In this document: one piece after another, positions 46,111-55,439 of the stretch | How the letters are laid out: every line of letters starts with the position of its first letter | How positions within the stretch are numbered: position 1 is the stretch's first letter | Assembly (NCBI RefSeq): GCF_000445475.1 | Contig: NZ_AUPZ01000005.1 | Location: 156,259 to 220,258 of the forward strand | DNA length: 64,000 nucleotides | Direction of reading: 5' to 3' | Origin: Sulfurimonas hongkongensis | Lineage (GTDB): Bacteria; Campylobacterota; Campylobacteria; Campylobacterales; Sulfurimonadaceae | Translations under genes and position numbers: made by a program | Notes under the pieces: model-generated | Told to the model about the DNA's origin: nothing | Database searches by the model: none | Seen by the model: the letters and a program-made list of their open reading frames with translations, nothing else

Positions 46111-46914
46111 TTAGCCTCGCTTAATGTCACAGTTCCATGACACAAACGCCCAAACGCTATCCTTTGGTGCCCCAGGGGCATCTTTTATGTATAGCTCATA
46201 ATACTCTCTTGCTTTTTGTTGTTGTACTTCATTTAAAGAGCCTAAGCTCCAAATGAGAGACTTTACAAACTCATCCTCGTCTGTATATCTAACACTTCCA
46301 CTGCTTGTTGGGATATAGTCCACTTTTGGCAGATATCCCTCTTTGTAGAGTATGATGGGCAAGTACCAAAAGTCAGGCTTTGTAACTATTGTTTTGTCAA
46401 TGTAGTCTAAGATTTTCATATCTACAAAGCTCCCACCTGCCATATAGCTGACATAACAAGCCTTTCTAGCAAGATTAGAGATTTTTAAAAGTGCCGCCTC
46501 TATATCTAAGACTTCAATGCTTCTAGATGCTACGACAATATCTACGGCTTCTATCTCACTCCAGTCATCATCCCAACCCATATGATAAGTTGTGATGTTT
46601 GTAATACCTTCAGCCTCTGCAAATGATTCTAACTCATCAAGCATCTTGCGAGAAAAATCTATAGCTATAACTCGTTTTACTTTTTTAGCAAGCGGAATAG
46701 CAAGTGTTCCTGGTCCACAGCCCACATCAAGCACCACATCATCTTTGTCAATCTCCATCTTAGAGATAAAATCCTCAACATAGTGAGATTTTTGCATCCG
46801 TGGAGCCATCTCTTTTGACTTTTTGTCCCACTCATCACTACTTTTACGCTTAAAAACACTCTTTTGTTTATGCTCTTTGTACATCTTTGCAAAGTCAATT
46901 GGTTCTAAAAACAT
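46111..46914 (-). CDS. Class I SAM-dependent methyltransferase (molybdenum locus)
   Basis: A 267-residue enzyme with the SAM-binding motif VVLDVGCGPGTLAIPLAKKVKRVIAIDFSRKML (about 65-97) and later VDIVVASRSIEVL. The substrate is unknown. It follows the TonB-dependent receptor gene by 8 bp at the end of the operon. A second methyltransferase starts the same operon, so methylation is likely part of the locus function, possibly of a chelator or of a regulatory target. Confidence 0.82.
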   Translation of the reverse strand: MFLEPIDFAKMYKEHKQKSVFKRKSSDEWDKKSKEMAPRMQKSHYVEDFISKMEIDKDDVVLDVGCGPGTLAIPLAKKVKRVIAIDFSRKMLDELESFAEAEGITNITTYHMGWDDDWSEIEAVDIVVASRSIEVLDIEAALLKISNLARKACYVSYMAGGSFVDMKILDYIDKTIVTKPDFWYLPIILYKEGYLPKVDYIPTSSGSVRYTDEDEFVKSLIWSLGSLNEVQQQKAREYYELYIKDAPGAPKDSVWAFVSWNCDIKRG

Positions 46915-46922
46915 CTTATTCC

Positions 46923-48902
46923 TTAAAATTTATAATTTAGTGCTGCAAAATATTCACGACCAGCTTCTACAAAACCAGGATCGTACTCTATAAGTTCATC
47001 TGTAAGGTTTTTTATACCTATCTCAGCTTGAATAGTTTTAGCGTAGTTGTATATTACTTTGGCGTCAAAAGTTGTTATGCTAGACATTTTTACATAGTCT
47101 CTATTTGCGATTTGTTGATACTCGTCATCTCTAAATTTCATATTTGCATATATAGAGAATCCTGCTCCTATTTTTTGCTCTACATAAGCAAAAAATTGAT
47201 TTTCAGGGACACCTGTTCTTTTTACATCGCTATCGTTTTTGTTCTTAACATCTACAAAAGCATAATTTGCACCAACTTTTGTAGAGTCGTTCATGTAAGT
47301 TGCTTCTAGCTCAAGCCCTTTATGCTCAAAATCTCCAACATTTTGATTTTGCTCTTTTGTTGGGTCTGGAGCATATATTACACTCTGCACCGCGTCATTA
47401 ATTTTAGAGTAGTAAAGATTTGCTCCAGCAGTGATATTTTTAGTAGTGTAATTATAACTAAGCTCAAAGTGATTTGCTATCTCTTTGTCTAAGTCAACAT
47501 TTGGAACCGAGGTTCCCATGCGTCTTGAATATCTATCTTTCATACTCGGCAAATATGTTTTTTGTGCAGCACTAGCTCTTAGTTTTGAGCTCACATCTAG
47601 CGCGTAAACTAAAGCCACTTGAGGAGTAAAAGCATCTTGAGTTGTTAGTTTCATCATGTTTGTATAGGCACTGTTTGTATCATAAAGTTTGTCGCTCTCT
47701 CGCCTATCATAACTTAGTCCTGCTAATATTTTAAAAGACTCTGTGATGCTATACTCATCTTCTACACCAAGTGAGATGGTGTTGTCTTCATAGTCTTCAT
47801 CTAGTGTTTCACTTCCTGTAACCTTGTCTATATCATAAGCACGATGCACATCTTTTTTGTAGTTTAGAGCTAGTTTTAAGAAGTTGCTATCGGTTTGCAG
47901 CCCATACTCAAGCCTTTCTCCATAACTATAATCATCATAACGACTCTTCCATGACTTACCAAAGTTCATAGATGAGTGCTCTATATTGTCATAAGAGTGG
48001 ATTGAGTTTTTTATAGTGTCATAGTAAGCTAGGGCTTTTATATAACTGTTGCCAAAGTTTTTTTGTCCTGAAATAGAGAAAGTCTCTTTATCCCAATATG
48101 GCCAATCCCAATAACGAACACTCGACCGTGTGCTATCTACACTAGTTGGTTGCTCTTTTACGCCCTGCTGATTTGCGTAAGTGATGGCTATCTCACTCGC
48201 ATCATCTGCGATGAAACCCGCTTTTAGGCTTATCTTTTTATCGGTTGACTCAGATCTAAGTCTATCGCCTTTTGGTTGGACTGAGCCTAAGGTTGGTCTG
48301 TAATCATCACTCATTCTAAAGTGGTCTCTCTTGTTGTAAGAACCACTAAGTTGAGCGTAAAAACTACCCACTCTTGAACCTACATTTATACTCTCAACAT
48401 GCCTTGACATCTGCGCATCGCTATCTAAGATAATCTCGCCCTTTATGTTTCCCTCTAGTTCTTTTGTAGGTTTTTTAGAGATGATATTTATCACACCACC
48501 CATAGTATTTGCACCATAAGCTACAGATGAGTAACCTTTAGAGATATCTATCTGTGCAATGTCATTTGTGAGAAATCTATCATAATCAAAGTTTCCATCA
48601 TAAGGCACATAGACAGGGATACCATCTATAAAAACACCGATTCTCTTCGCATCAAAACCACGGATGCTTAGTGTCGTCTCTCCTCTTGCACCCATCTTAC
48701 TCATGCTAATCCCACTCACATTATCAAGTGACTCGGACACAGTTTGCTCATTGTTTTGCTCTATAGTTTGTGAAGTTATAGTTTGCTCTATAACATTTAC
48801 ATCCTCTATAGAGCTTGCAACACTTACTTTACCCAAAGTGTAACTACCATCAGCAAGTGCTAAAGATGCAACCACTGAGAGGGCTATAAAACTTTTTTTC
48901 AT
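46923..48902 (-). CDS. TonB-dependent outer-membrane receptor 1 (molybdenum locus)
   Basis: A 659-residue receptor with a signal peptide (about 1-17), a TonB-box-like TLGKVSVAS just after it, a plug domain (about 40-150: GISMSKMGARGETTLSIRGFDAKRIGVFIDGIPV, GGVINIISKKP) and a 22-strand-type barrel that ends YKF. It imports a substrate too large or too scarce for porins, using TonB energy. It sits between receptor 2 and a methyltransferase, downstream of a ModE-like operator. Substrate inferred as a molybdate or tungstate species. Confidence 0.9.
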   Translation of the reverse strand: MKKSFIALSVVASLALADGSYTLGKVSVASSIEDVNVIEQTITSQTIEQNNEQTVSESLDNVSGISMSKMGARGETTLSIRGFDAKRIGVFIDGIPVYVPYDGNFDYDRFLTNDIAQIDISKGYSSVAYGANTMGGVINIISKKPTKELEGNIKGEIILDSDAQMSRHVESINVGSRVGSFYAQLSGSYNKRDHFRMSDDYRPTLGSVQPKGDRLRSESTDKKISLKAGFIADDASEIAITYANQQGVKEQPTSVDSTRSSVRYWDWPYWDKETFSISGQKNFGNSYIKALAYYDTIKNSIHSYDNIEHSSMNFGKSWKSRYDDYSYGERLEYGLQTDSNFLKLALNYKKDVHRAYDIDKVTGSETLDEDYEDNTISLGVEDEYSITESFKILAGLSYDRRESDKLYDTNSAYTNMMKLTTQDAFTPQVALVYALDVSSKLRASAAQKTYLPSMKDRYSRRMGTSVPNVDLDKEIANHFELSYNYTTKNITAGANLYYSKINDAVQSVIYAPDPTKEQNQNVGDFEHKGLELEATYMNDSTKVGANYAFVDVKNKNDSDVKRTGVPENQFFAYVEQKIGAGFSIYANMKFRDDEYQQIANRDYVKMSSITTFDAKVIYNYAKTIQAEIGIKNLTDELIEYDPGFVEAGREYFAALNYKF

Positions 48903-48950
48903 CTTTTTTTTTTCCTTATATTTTTAGTTTTATATCTTTACTAAAAATCT

Positions 48951-50951
48951 TTAAAACTTAAACTCATAAGATGTGCCTATTACTCTTCCTTGATCTTCAA
49001 ATCCGAAGATGGTCATGTAGTTTTCATCAAGAAGGTTTCTGCTGTAGAGTGATAATTTGGCATCGTTTTGAAATAGTTTGTGGTTGTAGTCCAAAGAGAT
49101 ATTTATAGAGATAAAATCCCCTACATCATGATACTTTTTGTCAATCGTAAAAAAGTTAGACTCATAAGTGCTTAGATATTTACCAGAAAAATTTAGAGCA
49201 TAGTTCCCGATTTTTTTCTGCATAAGCGCAGAGATATTGTGTTTTGGTATCTCGTTTTTCTTTGCATCAGCCGTTGCATGAGCGTAGCTAAATGAGTAGT
49301 AAAAGGAGTCTACTTTACCATCAAAACCAAATTCCCCACCATATCTTTTTTGATCTATCTGATTAAATACTATATATGGATCATTGTTTGTTCCAAAATA
49401 AAGAGGCGATTTTATGTTTTTATTGTCATATAAGAAGAGATTTAGCGTAGGATTAAAGTATTGATTTACTACTTTTTTTACTCCTAGCTCATATCTATAA
49501 TTTTTTTCATCTTTCATAGCAGACCCATCTGCGCTCATGGCATCATCAGTAGTTCCTGATGTTAGATATGCAAATCTTGCACTAGCTTCTAAAGAGTTGC
49601 TAAATTTATAAAGAGCTCCAAATGAAAAAGCTATAGAAGCTTTCGCCCACTTATCTTCTATAATAGAGAGTTTTTGATTGTTGAGTTTTGTAACATTATC
49701 TGCCAAGACAGAGTTTGGATCATATCTCTCAACAGATGAATCAGTGTGTTTTTTATCAACTCTTAGTGACTCATCAACTATTAGTTTATTATCCATAAAG
49801 GCGTGAGAAGCATGTAAAAAAGCACCGTAAATCTGCTCTTTTCTTTGATATCCTTCATAAAACAGTTCTCCGTTTGGCGCATCATAATACATCGCTTGAG
49901 TACCAACTTTTACTATTGTATTGTCTAGTTTTATTGCATGTCTTAAGTCGATTGAGTCTGTGCTTTGTGTTCCTTTGAAATATAAACCTGGCGCTTGGGA
50001 TGGATTTGTTCTATCATAATCTTGGCTCCAAAGAGTTTTGGAGTGAGAGAGTTGCAGGGTTGTTCTGTTGTTGGCACCGAAATCTTTTTCAAAGATAGCT
50101 GAGACAAATTCATTCTCTATAGGTTCATATCTCCAACGAGAAGCACCAACCATGCTCATATCATTTGTTGCTCTTTGTGTCTCTTTTTCTGAATTAGAAT
50201 AGTATGTACTGATAGTAGCCGTAAACTCATCACCGACATAACCACTTTTTAAAAATATAGAGCCTCTATCTTCAGCGGTGTTGTAGTCTTTTTTCCCATT
50301 GGTAGATAATCCGTTGACACTTGCTAAATAAAAGATCTTATCATGAATGCCCCCATAGCTTAAATCTACTTTCTTTGTATCAAAACTCTCGTATGAAAAT
50401 TTTGCAACTCCACCGTTGTCTTGTGGGAGTTTTGTTTTTATCACGATAAAACCTAAAGTAGGAGCACCGTTTGGAGTTCCAAAACCGGCAATAGGTCCGA
50501 GTGTTAATGCACTAGCATCTCTTATAACCTCGATAGACTCTACAACATCAACGCTTAGAGATTCAAGGATTCTCAAAGAGGACATCGGCGAGAGTAGGGC
50601 ACCATCTAAAATCACTCCAAATGCCGCTGCGCTATAGATATTTGAGCTTCCACGAAATGTTATGATTGCAGAGTTTTTTCGCCCTTGGAATTGAACATTT
50701 GCCCCTGCTGTTTGGTTGATAGCTTCAAATATATTTTTAGGATTGGCTATCTTTATCTCCTCTTCACTTAGCTTGTCAATGGCAAGTTTTGAAGTCTCAG
50801 GTGCACTAAAAGCCTCATTTTGGGAGAGTGTTCTAGGGTTTTCATTTTCGCTTACACTAACTTTTTCTAGCTTATAATTGCTTTGTGCAAAGGAACTGCT
50901 TGCAGCTAAAATTGCAACAAGGCAAAGACTTAGTTTTATTTTAAATTTCAT
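48951..50951 (-). CDS. TonB-dependent outer-membrane receptor 2 (molybdenum locus)
   Basis: A 666-residue receptor with a signal peptide ending SSSFAQ, then KLEKVSVSE, much like the TonB-box stretch of receptor 1. The plug has NIFEAINQTAGANVQFQGRKNSAIITFRG and VVESIEVIRDASALTLGPIAGFGTPNG; the barrel ends YEFKF. The plug differs from receptor 1, so the two probably take different substrates or forms. It follows a methyltransferase gene by 15 bp. Confidence 0.9.
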   Translation of the reverse strand: MKFKIKLSLCLVAILAASSSFAQSNYKLEKVSVSENENPRTLSQNEAFSAPETSKLAIDKLSEEEIKIANPKNIFEAINQTAGANVQFQGRKNSAIITFRGSSNIYSAAAFGVILDGALLSPMSSLRILESLSVDVVESIEVIRDASALTLGPIAGFGTPNGAPTLGFIVIKTKLPQDNGGVAKFSYESFDTKKVDLSYGGIHDKIFYLASVNGLSTNGKKDYNTAEDRGSIFLKSGYVGDEFTATISTYYSNSEKETQRATNDMSMVGASRWRYEPIENEFVSAIFEKDFGANNRTTLQLSHSKTLWSQDYDRTNPSQAPGLYFKGTQSTDSIDLRHAIKLDNTIVKVGTQAMYYDAPNGELFYEGYQRKEQIYGAFLHASHAFMDNKLIVDESLRVDKKHTDSSVERYDPNSVLADNVTKLNNQKLSIIEDKWAKASIAFSFGALYKFSNSLEASARFAYLTSGTTDDAMSADGSAMKDEKNYRYELGVKKVVNQYFNPTLNLFLYDNKNIKSPLYFGTNNDPYIVFNQIDQKRYGGEFGFDGKVDSFYYSFSYAHATADAKKNEIPKHNISALMQKKIGNYALNFSGKYLSTYESNFFTIDKKYHDVGDFISINISLDYNHKLFQNDAKLSLYSRNLLDENYMTIFGFEDQGRVIGTSYEFKF

Positions 50952-50966
50952 TTTTCATCTTCTTAT

Positions 50967-51617
50967 TTACTTCGTTATAAAAACCCACCAACCACTCTCA
51001 TCATCTATGATGGTGTGTTGTGATGGGTTTAGTGAGTTTAGTATTTGTGGCAAAGCTTCTCGCTCTGTCTTTACTCGCTCTTTAAAGGAGTCTCTCCAGT
51101 CTGGTTTCTCTTTGCTCATGTGAGCGGTTATTTGATCTCTTAGCTCTTTTGTGCCAAATCCTCCGCCTATGTAAGCGTGTCCGCCGACTTTTAAGATTCT
51201 TAGTATTTCACTATAAGCCTTCTTCCAATCATCCCAGAACGGCGAAGAGCCGCGGCTTATGACTATGTCCATGCTCTCATTTTTTATATCTATGTTATGG
51301 ATATCGCCGTTTAAAAAATCACTTTTATCTAAAATATTTTCACCCTTTGCATAGTCTCTAGCGAGCAAGAGCATCTCAGGCGATTGGTCGAAAAAAGTGA
51401 TATGTAAGTCGGTAATACTAGCCATTGCTCGTCCAAGAGCTCCAGTACCGCATCCAGCATCAAAGCATCTACCAGATGTAACTCCAGTTTTTTCTTTTAT
51501 CTGCTGTGCAATTACAGGATAGATGGGTGCAAACACTTCACGCACGATGCGGTCAAAACTTTGAGGGTTTGATCCGCCTTTGTGCTCTTTATTTTCCATA
51601 CTTTTAACTTTAACCAT
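50967..51617 (-). CDS. Class I SAM-dependent methyltransferase, first gene of the receptor operon
   Basis: A 216-residue enzyme with SAM-binding motif CFDAGCGTGALGRAMA (about 52-67), MDIVISRGSSPFWDDW as motif IV and KVGGHAYIGGGFG as a later motif. The substrate is unknown. GGGGG 7 nt upstream of the ATG is the ribosome site, and a ModE-like palindrome sits 19 bp before the start codon. It leads the transcript with both receptors and the second methyltransferase. Confidence 0.82.
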   Translation of the reverse strand: MVKVKSMENKEHKGGSNPQSFDRIVREVFAPIYPVIAQQIKEKTGVTSGRCFDAGCGTGALGRAMASITDLHITFFDQSPEMLLLARDYAKGENILDKSDFLNGDIHNIDIKNESMDIVISRGSSPFWDDWKKAYSEILRILKVGGHAYIGGGFGTKELRDQITAHMSKEKPDWRDSFKERVKTEREALPQILNSLNPSQHTIIDDESGWWVFITK

Positions 51618-51635
51618 TCTTTTACCCCCTTTTAG

Positions 51636-51659
51636 TGTTATGTCTTCTTATACATAACG
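51636..51659. promoter_or_regulatory. ModE-like operator before the receptor operon
   Basis: Arms TGTTATGT (51636-51643) and ACATAACG (51652-51659) around an 8-bp centre: 24 bp in all, seven of eight arm positions symmetric. This is the spacing and sequence of the E. coli ModE site (CGTTAT... ...ATAACG). It overlaps the expected promoter of the methyltransferase-receptor operon. The binding protein would be the ModE encoded at 59274-60053. Confidence 0.7.
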
Positions 51660-51676
51660 ATATATAAATAAATATA

Positions 51677-52858
51677 TTATGCCCAATCTAAAAGGCGTCT
51701 CTCGCCCTCTATCTTTTGTATATCTGTAATATCTTGCGTAAGTTCGATTACACCTTTGTAGTTTTTATCTTCATCTCTAAGAGCAAAGTATCTGATATGA
51801 ATCAATTTACCGCCAAAATTTATCCAAAACTCAGCACTATCTTTACTTCCATTTTTAAAAGCTTCTAAGATAACTAAAACTGTATCAACGCTCTTTGGAG
51901 GGTGACAAAACTTTACTTCTCTTCCAATTATCCCTGGACTTCTTAAAAAAGTCCTCTCGCTGCCTTGGTTGAAAAATGCCACTCTATCATTCTCATCTAC
52001 AAAAGTTACATCAAAAGGCAGGTGGCTAAAAAAGAGGTTTAGTTGCTCTTGTGAGAGATAACCTTCTTTGAGAAATATTGAACTAAGTGATGATGCCATA
52101 TCTGGTTTTTTACTCTCATTTGTTGGCCATAGTGGAGGGTTTTGTATGAAGACATAACCTATCTCTTTCTCTTCAAGGCTCATTTTTTTCCACTCATCAT
52201 GAGAGAGCAGTTTTACAGATGTAGGAAGTAGCATCTTCTCTTCTCTAGTTGTCATATCATAGATATCTTTTACAACATCGCCTAGAAGTGCTGATATCTC
52301 TTCGTTTACTCTTTTCTCTTCAACAGCTTTTATAACTATTTTTAGGTTATCTCTTATCTCATCATGAAACTTCCACATGCCAGTACTCGGGTAAGTAAAG
52401 TCATGTTTTTCTAAGTATGGAAAGAGTTGATCCTCTTTTCTTAGATAGTGTGTGTGAATCTTAGAAAGTTCATGCAAAAGTCTTAAACTCTCATCGTAGC
52501 TTTTAAGATTTTGCGCATCAAACGCAGCTTTTACTTTGTCGCACAACTCTCTAATGACTACATTTTCTTTTAAGTAGTTTGTGACTGGATGGCCTTCTGG
52601 CTGGCTAAGTGGATCTGACTTTACTCTGTTTTTTATAACATCCAAAAAGAAATCTCTTCTAGGGATGCTTCTCTCTCTTGGACCATCTTCATCAAAAACT
52701 CTCTGATTTGCTTTGAAGAAATGCTCTATCTTTATCTCTTTCATCTCGACTAGCCACTCATCTTTTTGAGTATCATTCATCTCATCAAATGACCTATGAA
52801 AGTTCACTATCTTTTCTATAATTTGGCTCTCATCTTGCTTGTTTAAAAACTCACTCAT
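51677..52858 (-). CDS. DUF438 / hemerythrin / PAS protein in the molybdenum locus
   Basis: A 393-residue soluble protein. Residues 1-90 match DUF438-like helices. Residues about 95-245 form a hemerythrin-like bundle (LLHELSKIHTHYLRKEDQLFPYLEKH, KFHDEIRD, TREEKMLLP supply His/Glu ligands). Residues about 275-385 are a PAS domain (LPFDVTFVDENDRVAFFNQGSERTF, GVIELTQDITDIQ). It has no output domain. It could sense oxygen, NO or redox state by a di-iron centre. It follows tonB by 11 bp, so it belongs to the first molybdenum operon. Confidence 0.82.
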   Translation of the reverse strand: MSEFLNKQDESQIIEKIVNFHRSFDEMNDTQKDEWLVEMKEIKIEHFFKANQRVFDEDGPRERSIPRRDFFLDVIKNRVKSDPLSQPEGHPVTNYLKENVVIRELCDKVKAAFDAQNLKSYDESLRLLHELSKIHTHYLRKEDQLFPYLEKHDFTYPSTGMWKFHDEIRDNLKIVIKAVEEKRVNEEISALLGDVVKDIYDMTTREEKMLLPTSVKLLSHDEWKKMSLEEKEIGYVFIQNPPLWPTNESKKPDMASSLSSIFLKEGYLSQEQLNLFFSHLPFDVTFVDENDRVAFFNQGSERTFLRSPGIIGREVKFCHPPKSVDTVLVILEAFKNGSKDSAEFWINFGGKLIHIRYFALRDEDKNYKGVIELTQDITDIQKIEGERRLLDWA

Positions 52859-52869
52859 CTTTTTTTCCT

Positions 52870-53631
52870 TTATTTTAGATTAAATGCCACTGGCACTATT
52901 ATTGATATCTTCCCTTTTGGCGGAGCAAGAAAGGGAGATACTTGGACTATGGTGTTTATCGCCTGTCTGTCAAGTGAGCTGTTGCCACTCGATGTGTGTG
53001 TGGATATAGTTGAGCCCTCAACACTTCCATCTTCTAAAATATTAAATTTTACTACGCTCTCTCCTTGTATTTTTAATCTTCTTGCTAGTGGTGGATATCT
53101 TAGGTTTTGCTCTATTTTGACTCTTACTTTATAGAGATATATCTCTAGCTCATCAGCACTCATAGTTGAGTCCTCGGCATCCTCACTTAGTGTAGCCTCT
53201 TGCGAGGGTTTAGTGGGCTCTGTTATCTCTTTTGGTTCTTCTTTTTGTGTTACTTCTTCTACTATCTCTTCTTTTTTTTCTATAGGTTTTGGTTGGGTTT
53301 TAGCAATTGGTTTGGGTTTTGGTTCTGATTTGATGATTGGCTTAGGCTTCACAGTTGGTTTAGGCTTTGGTTTAATGACTGGTTTTGGCTTTATAACTGG
53401 TTTTGGCTTTATAACTGGTTTAGGTTTTACAATAGGTTTAGGCTTTTCTACCTTTTTCTCTTTTACAATCTCTTTTTTTTCTTCTTTTACTTCTTGCATA
53501 AGTTCAATCTCTATAGTTTTGTTTTTTATAACTTTAGGTTGCTTTACTTCATTTAGAGTGTAAAAGATAGATGCGTGCAGAAGTGTTGTAGAGAGCACAG
53601 CTGCGATAACTCTTTTATATGGCGCTATCAT
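52870..53631 (-). CDS. tonB: TonB protein
   Basis: A 253-residue energy transducer. An N-terminal membrane anchor (about 8-25) is followed by a long periplasmic spacer of Lys-Pro repeats (KPKPVIKPKP units, about 60-125), then the C-terminal TonB fold (about 165-253: VRVKIEQNLRYPPLARRLKIQGESVVKFNILEDGSV). It overlaps exbD by 4 bp. With ExbB and ExbD it probably serves the two receptors of this locus. Confidence 0.94.
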   Translation of the reverse strand: MIAPYKRVIAAVLSTTLLHASIFYTLNEVKQPKVIKNKTIEIELMQEVKEEKKEIVKEKKVEKPKPIVKPKPVIKPKPVIKPKPVIKPKPKPTVKPKPIIKSEPKPKPIAKTQPKPIEKKEEIVEEVTQKEEPKEITEPTKPSQEATLSEDAEDSTMSADELEIYLYKVRVKIEQNLRYPPLARRLKIQGESVVKFNILEDGSVEGSTISTHTSSGNSSLDRQAINTIVQVSPFLAPPKGKISIIVPVAFNLK

Positions 53632-54029
53632 CTGCTCTTTACCTCTGTTTGAATTGAAAACTTGTTAATATCATTTGCTTTACAGATATCTATAATATCG
53701 ACAACATGCTCAAATGAGACCTTTGCATCACTTCTTAAAATCACTCCATTTTTTGAAGCCTCTTTGACATCTTTTAAAAGAGTTTTGCCTAAATCTTCTT
53801 TTGTTGTGAGTATGTCATTTAGGTAAATGTTAGCATCTTTATCTATAGTGATTGTGATTGGTTTTTGCTTATCTTTTTGGGTCTCTGTGCTAGAAGTTGG
53901 AAGTGTGATATTTATCTTTCCTTGTGCCACAAAAGTAGCAGTAGCCATAAAAATAACGAGTATAACAAGAACAATGTCCACAAATGGAGTCATATTTATC
54001 TCTGATATTTCGTTATGCTCACAACTCAT
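53628..54029 (-). CDS. exbD: ExbD, TonB-system proton channel subunit
   Basis: A 133-residue protein with one membrane helix carrying the essential Asp: INMTPFVDIVLVILVIFMATATF (Asp about residue 18). The periplasmic domain follows (INITLPTSSTETQKDKQKPITITIDKDANIYLND). It overlaps exbB by 4 bp and tonB by 4 bp, the standard exbB-exbD-tonB order. Confidence 0.94.
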   Translation of the reverse strand: MSCEHNEISEINMTPFVDIVLVILVIFMATATFVAQGKINITLPTSSTETQKDKQKPITITIDKDANIYLNDILTTKEDLGKTLLKDVKEASKNGVILRSDAKVSFEHVVDIIDICKANDINKFSIQTEVKSR

Positions 54030-54466
54030 GACGCTTCAGCCTCTCTCTTTAGTAGTGTCATTCTTATCTTTCTTACAAAGTAGTTATAAGCGATAACACT
54101 AGGAATCGCCACAAAAAGTCCAGCAGCAGTTGCAACGAGGGCTTCAGAGATGCCTCCCATTACTGCATTTACTCCAAATTCGCTCCCCTTTGAGAGCGTT
54201 GCAAAAGCGTTTATAACACCTAAAACTGTTCCAAATAGCCCTATAAAAGGAGCATTGTTTCCGAAAGTTGCTAAGATGCCAAGTCGTTTTTCTAGGATAA
54301 GTTTTATATCTGGCACACTTAGCTCATTTAGGCTTTTTTTGATGGAACCAAAGACTAAGAGTCTCTCAACTATCACTCCAAAAGAGACAAGGCTCATAGC
54401 TATTAGTATCCATAAAACGGGATCAACTCCTATAAAAACAATGGAGAGCAGTTTTTCAGTTAGCAT
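54026..54466 (-). CDS. exbB: ExbB, TonB-system proton channel subunit
   Basis: An approximately 146-residue MotA/TolQ/ExbB-family protein with three membrane helices and the motif LGILATFGNNAPFIGLFGTVLGVINAF. I start it at the ATG at 54466 (MLTEKLL, with AAAGAG upstream). The longer frame opening at 54517 would overlap the binding-protein gene by 62 bp. Short for ExbB, as is common in this phylum. Confidence 0.92.
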   Translation of the reverse strand: MLTEKLLSIVFIGVDPVLWILIAMSLVSFGVIVERLLVFGSIKKSLNELSVPDIKLILEKRLGILATFGNNAPFIGLFGTVLGVINAFATLSKGSEFGVNAVMGGISEALVATAAGLFVAIPSVIAYNYFVRKIRMTLLKREAEAS

Positions 54467-55439
54467 CTCTTTTCCTTTGTACAAAAAATAGTTTAAAAAA
54501 CTCCTCTTTTTCATCAAGAAATGAGCTAGCTCTTAGAGTTGGATAGAAAGAGTCGATGAGCCATCTAATGCCAAGGAGCCTCATAAACGATGGAGGTCTT
54601 GAGATGTAGTTAAAAGGAGATGATGGAACTAAAAAGACTTTTTTCTCTTTTACTGCCCTTAGTGTTGAGAATTGGGGATTGTCATATATAGACTCTACAA
54701 AACTCTTCTCCATCGCCACAATGACATCAGGATCGCTAAGGAGTATAGTCTCTAAGCTAATTTTCTCCATCCCATAGTTAGAGCTCATTTTACAATCAAG
54801 CGCATTTTTTGCCCCTGCGTACTTAAATGGCTCTAAGTGAAAAGAGCCTTCGCATTCGCTATATTGCCCATCAATACCTTGTGCAAAGTAGTAGCTAATA
54901 GGTTTTTGTTTTGCCAATGTACCTTGCATATGCTCGACCAAGTTTAGGCTCTCTTTTGTGTAGGCTATAAGTTCATTTGCTCTTGCCTCATCGCCCGTTA
55001 GTTTTGCATAGAGTTCAAACTGTGTTATTAGGTCATAGATGGATTCGTTGTTTACAAGCAAAACAGGGATACTTAGTTTTTCAAGTTTTGCCAATATCTT
55101 CTCGTGCCCACTCATCCTAGACCACATGATTACAACATCGGGTTTCACGCTAGCTAAAATCTCAAAATTTGGAATATTCCCTTGTCCCATAAAACCGCCT
55201 ACAACAGGTTTGTCATAAGCACTTCCCACGAACTTTTTTTGAATCTCGTTAAATGGAGAGTTAAGCCCTGCAACTAAATCAGGGTTAAATGCTAAAAGAG
55301 ACATACTAAGAGGTGGTGATGCTGCATAGATTTTAGTGATGTGTTCTGGCACTTTTACAACCCTGCCGTGGTCATCTATGATAGTTCTAGCATAAGCGGT
55401 TGTAAAAATAAGCACAAAAATCGATAGAATTATTTTCAT
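54456..55439 (-). CDS. ABC transporter periplasmic binding protein, FecB/BtuF/MolA-like
   Basis: A 327-residue binding protein with a signal peptide (MKIILSIFVLIFTTAYA) and the two-lobe layout of helical-backbone binding proteins: IIDDHGRVVKVPEHITKIYA, EILASVKPDVVIMW, ISLETILLSDPDVIVAME. The family binds chelated iron, cobalamin or, in MolA, molybdate/tungstate. The ModE context and modD favour molybdate or tungstate. It overlaps the TSUP gene by 4 bp. Confidence 0.86.
   Translation of the reverse strand: MKIILSIFVLIFTTAYARTIIDDHGRVVKVPEHITKIYAASPPLSMSLLAFNPDLVAGLNSPFNEIQKKFVGSAYDKPVVGGFMGQGNIPNFEILASVKPDVVIMWSRMSGHEKILAKLEKLSIPVLLVNNESIYDLITQFELYAKLTGDEARANELIAYTKESLNLVEHMQGTLAKQKPISYYFAQGIDGQYSECEGSFHLEPFKYAGAKNALDCKMSSNYGMEKISLETILLSDPDVIVAMEKSFVESIYDNPQFSTLRAVKEKKVFLVPSSPFNYISRPPSFMRLLGIRWLIDSFYPTLRASSFLDEKEEFFKLFFVQRKRDAN

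Noticed and set aside
46101..46122. Ten-bp hairpin over the methyltransferase stop codon
   Set aside because: No T-run follows on the minus strand and the stem includes coding sequence; termination cannot be claimed.
53213..53563. Gly/Phe-rich plus-strand frame opposite tonB
   Set aside because: Antisense shadow of the Lys-Pro repeat in TonB; no ribosome site.
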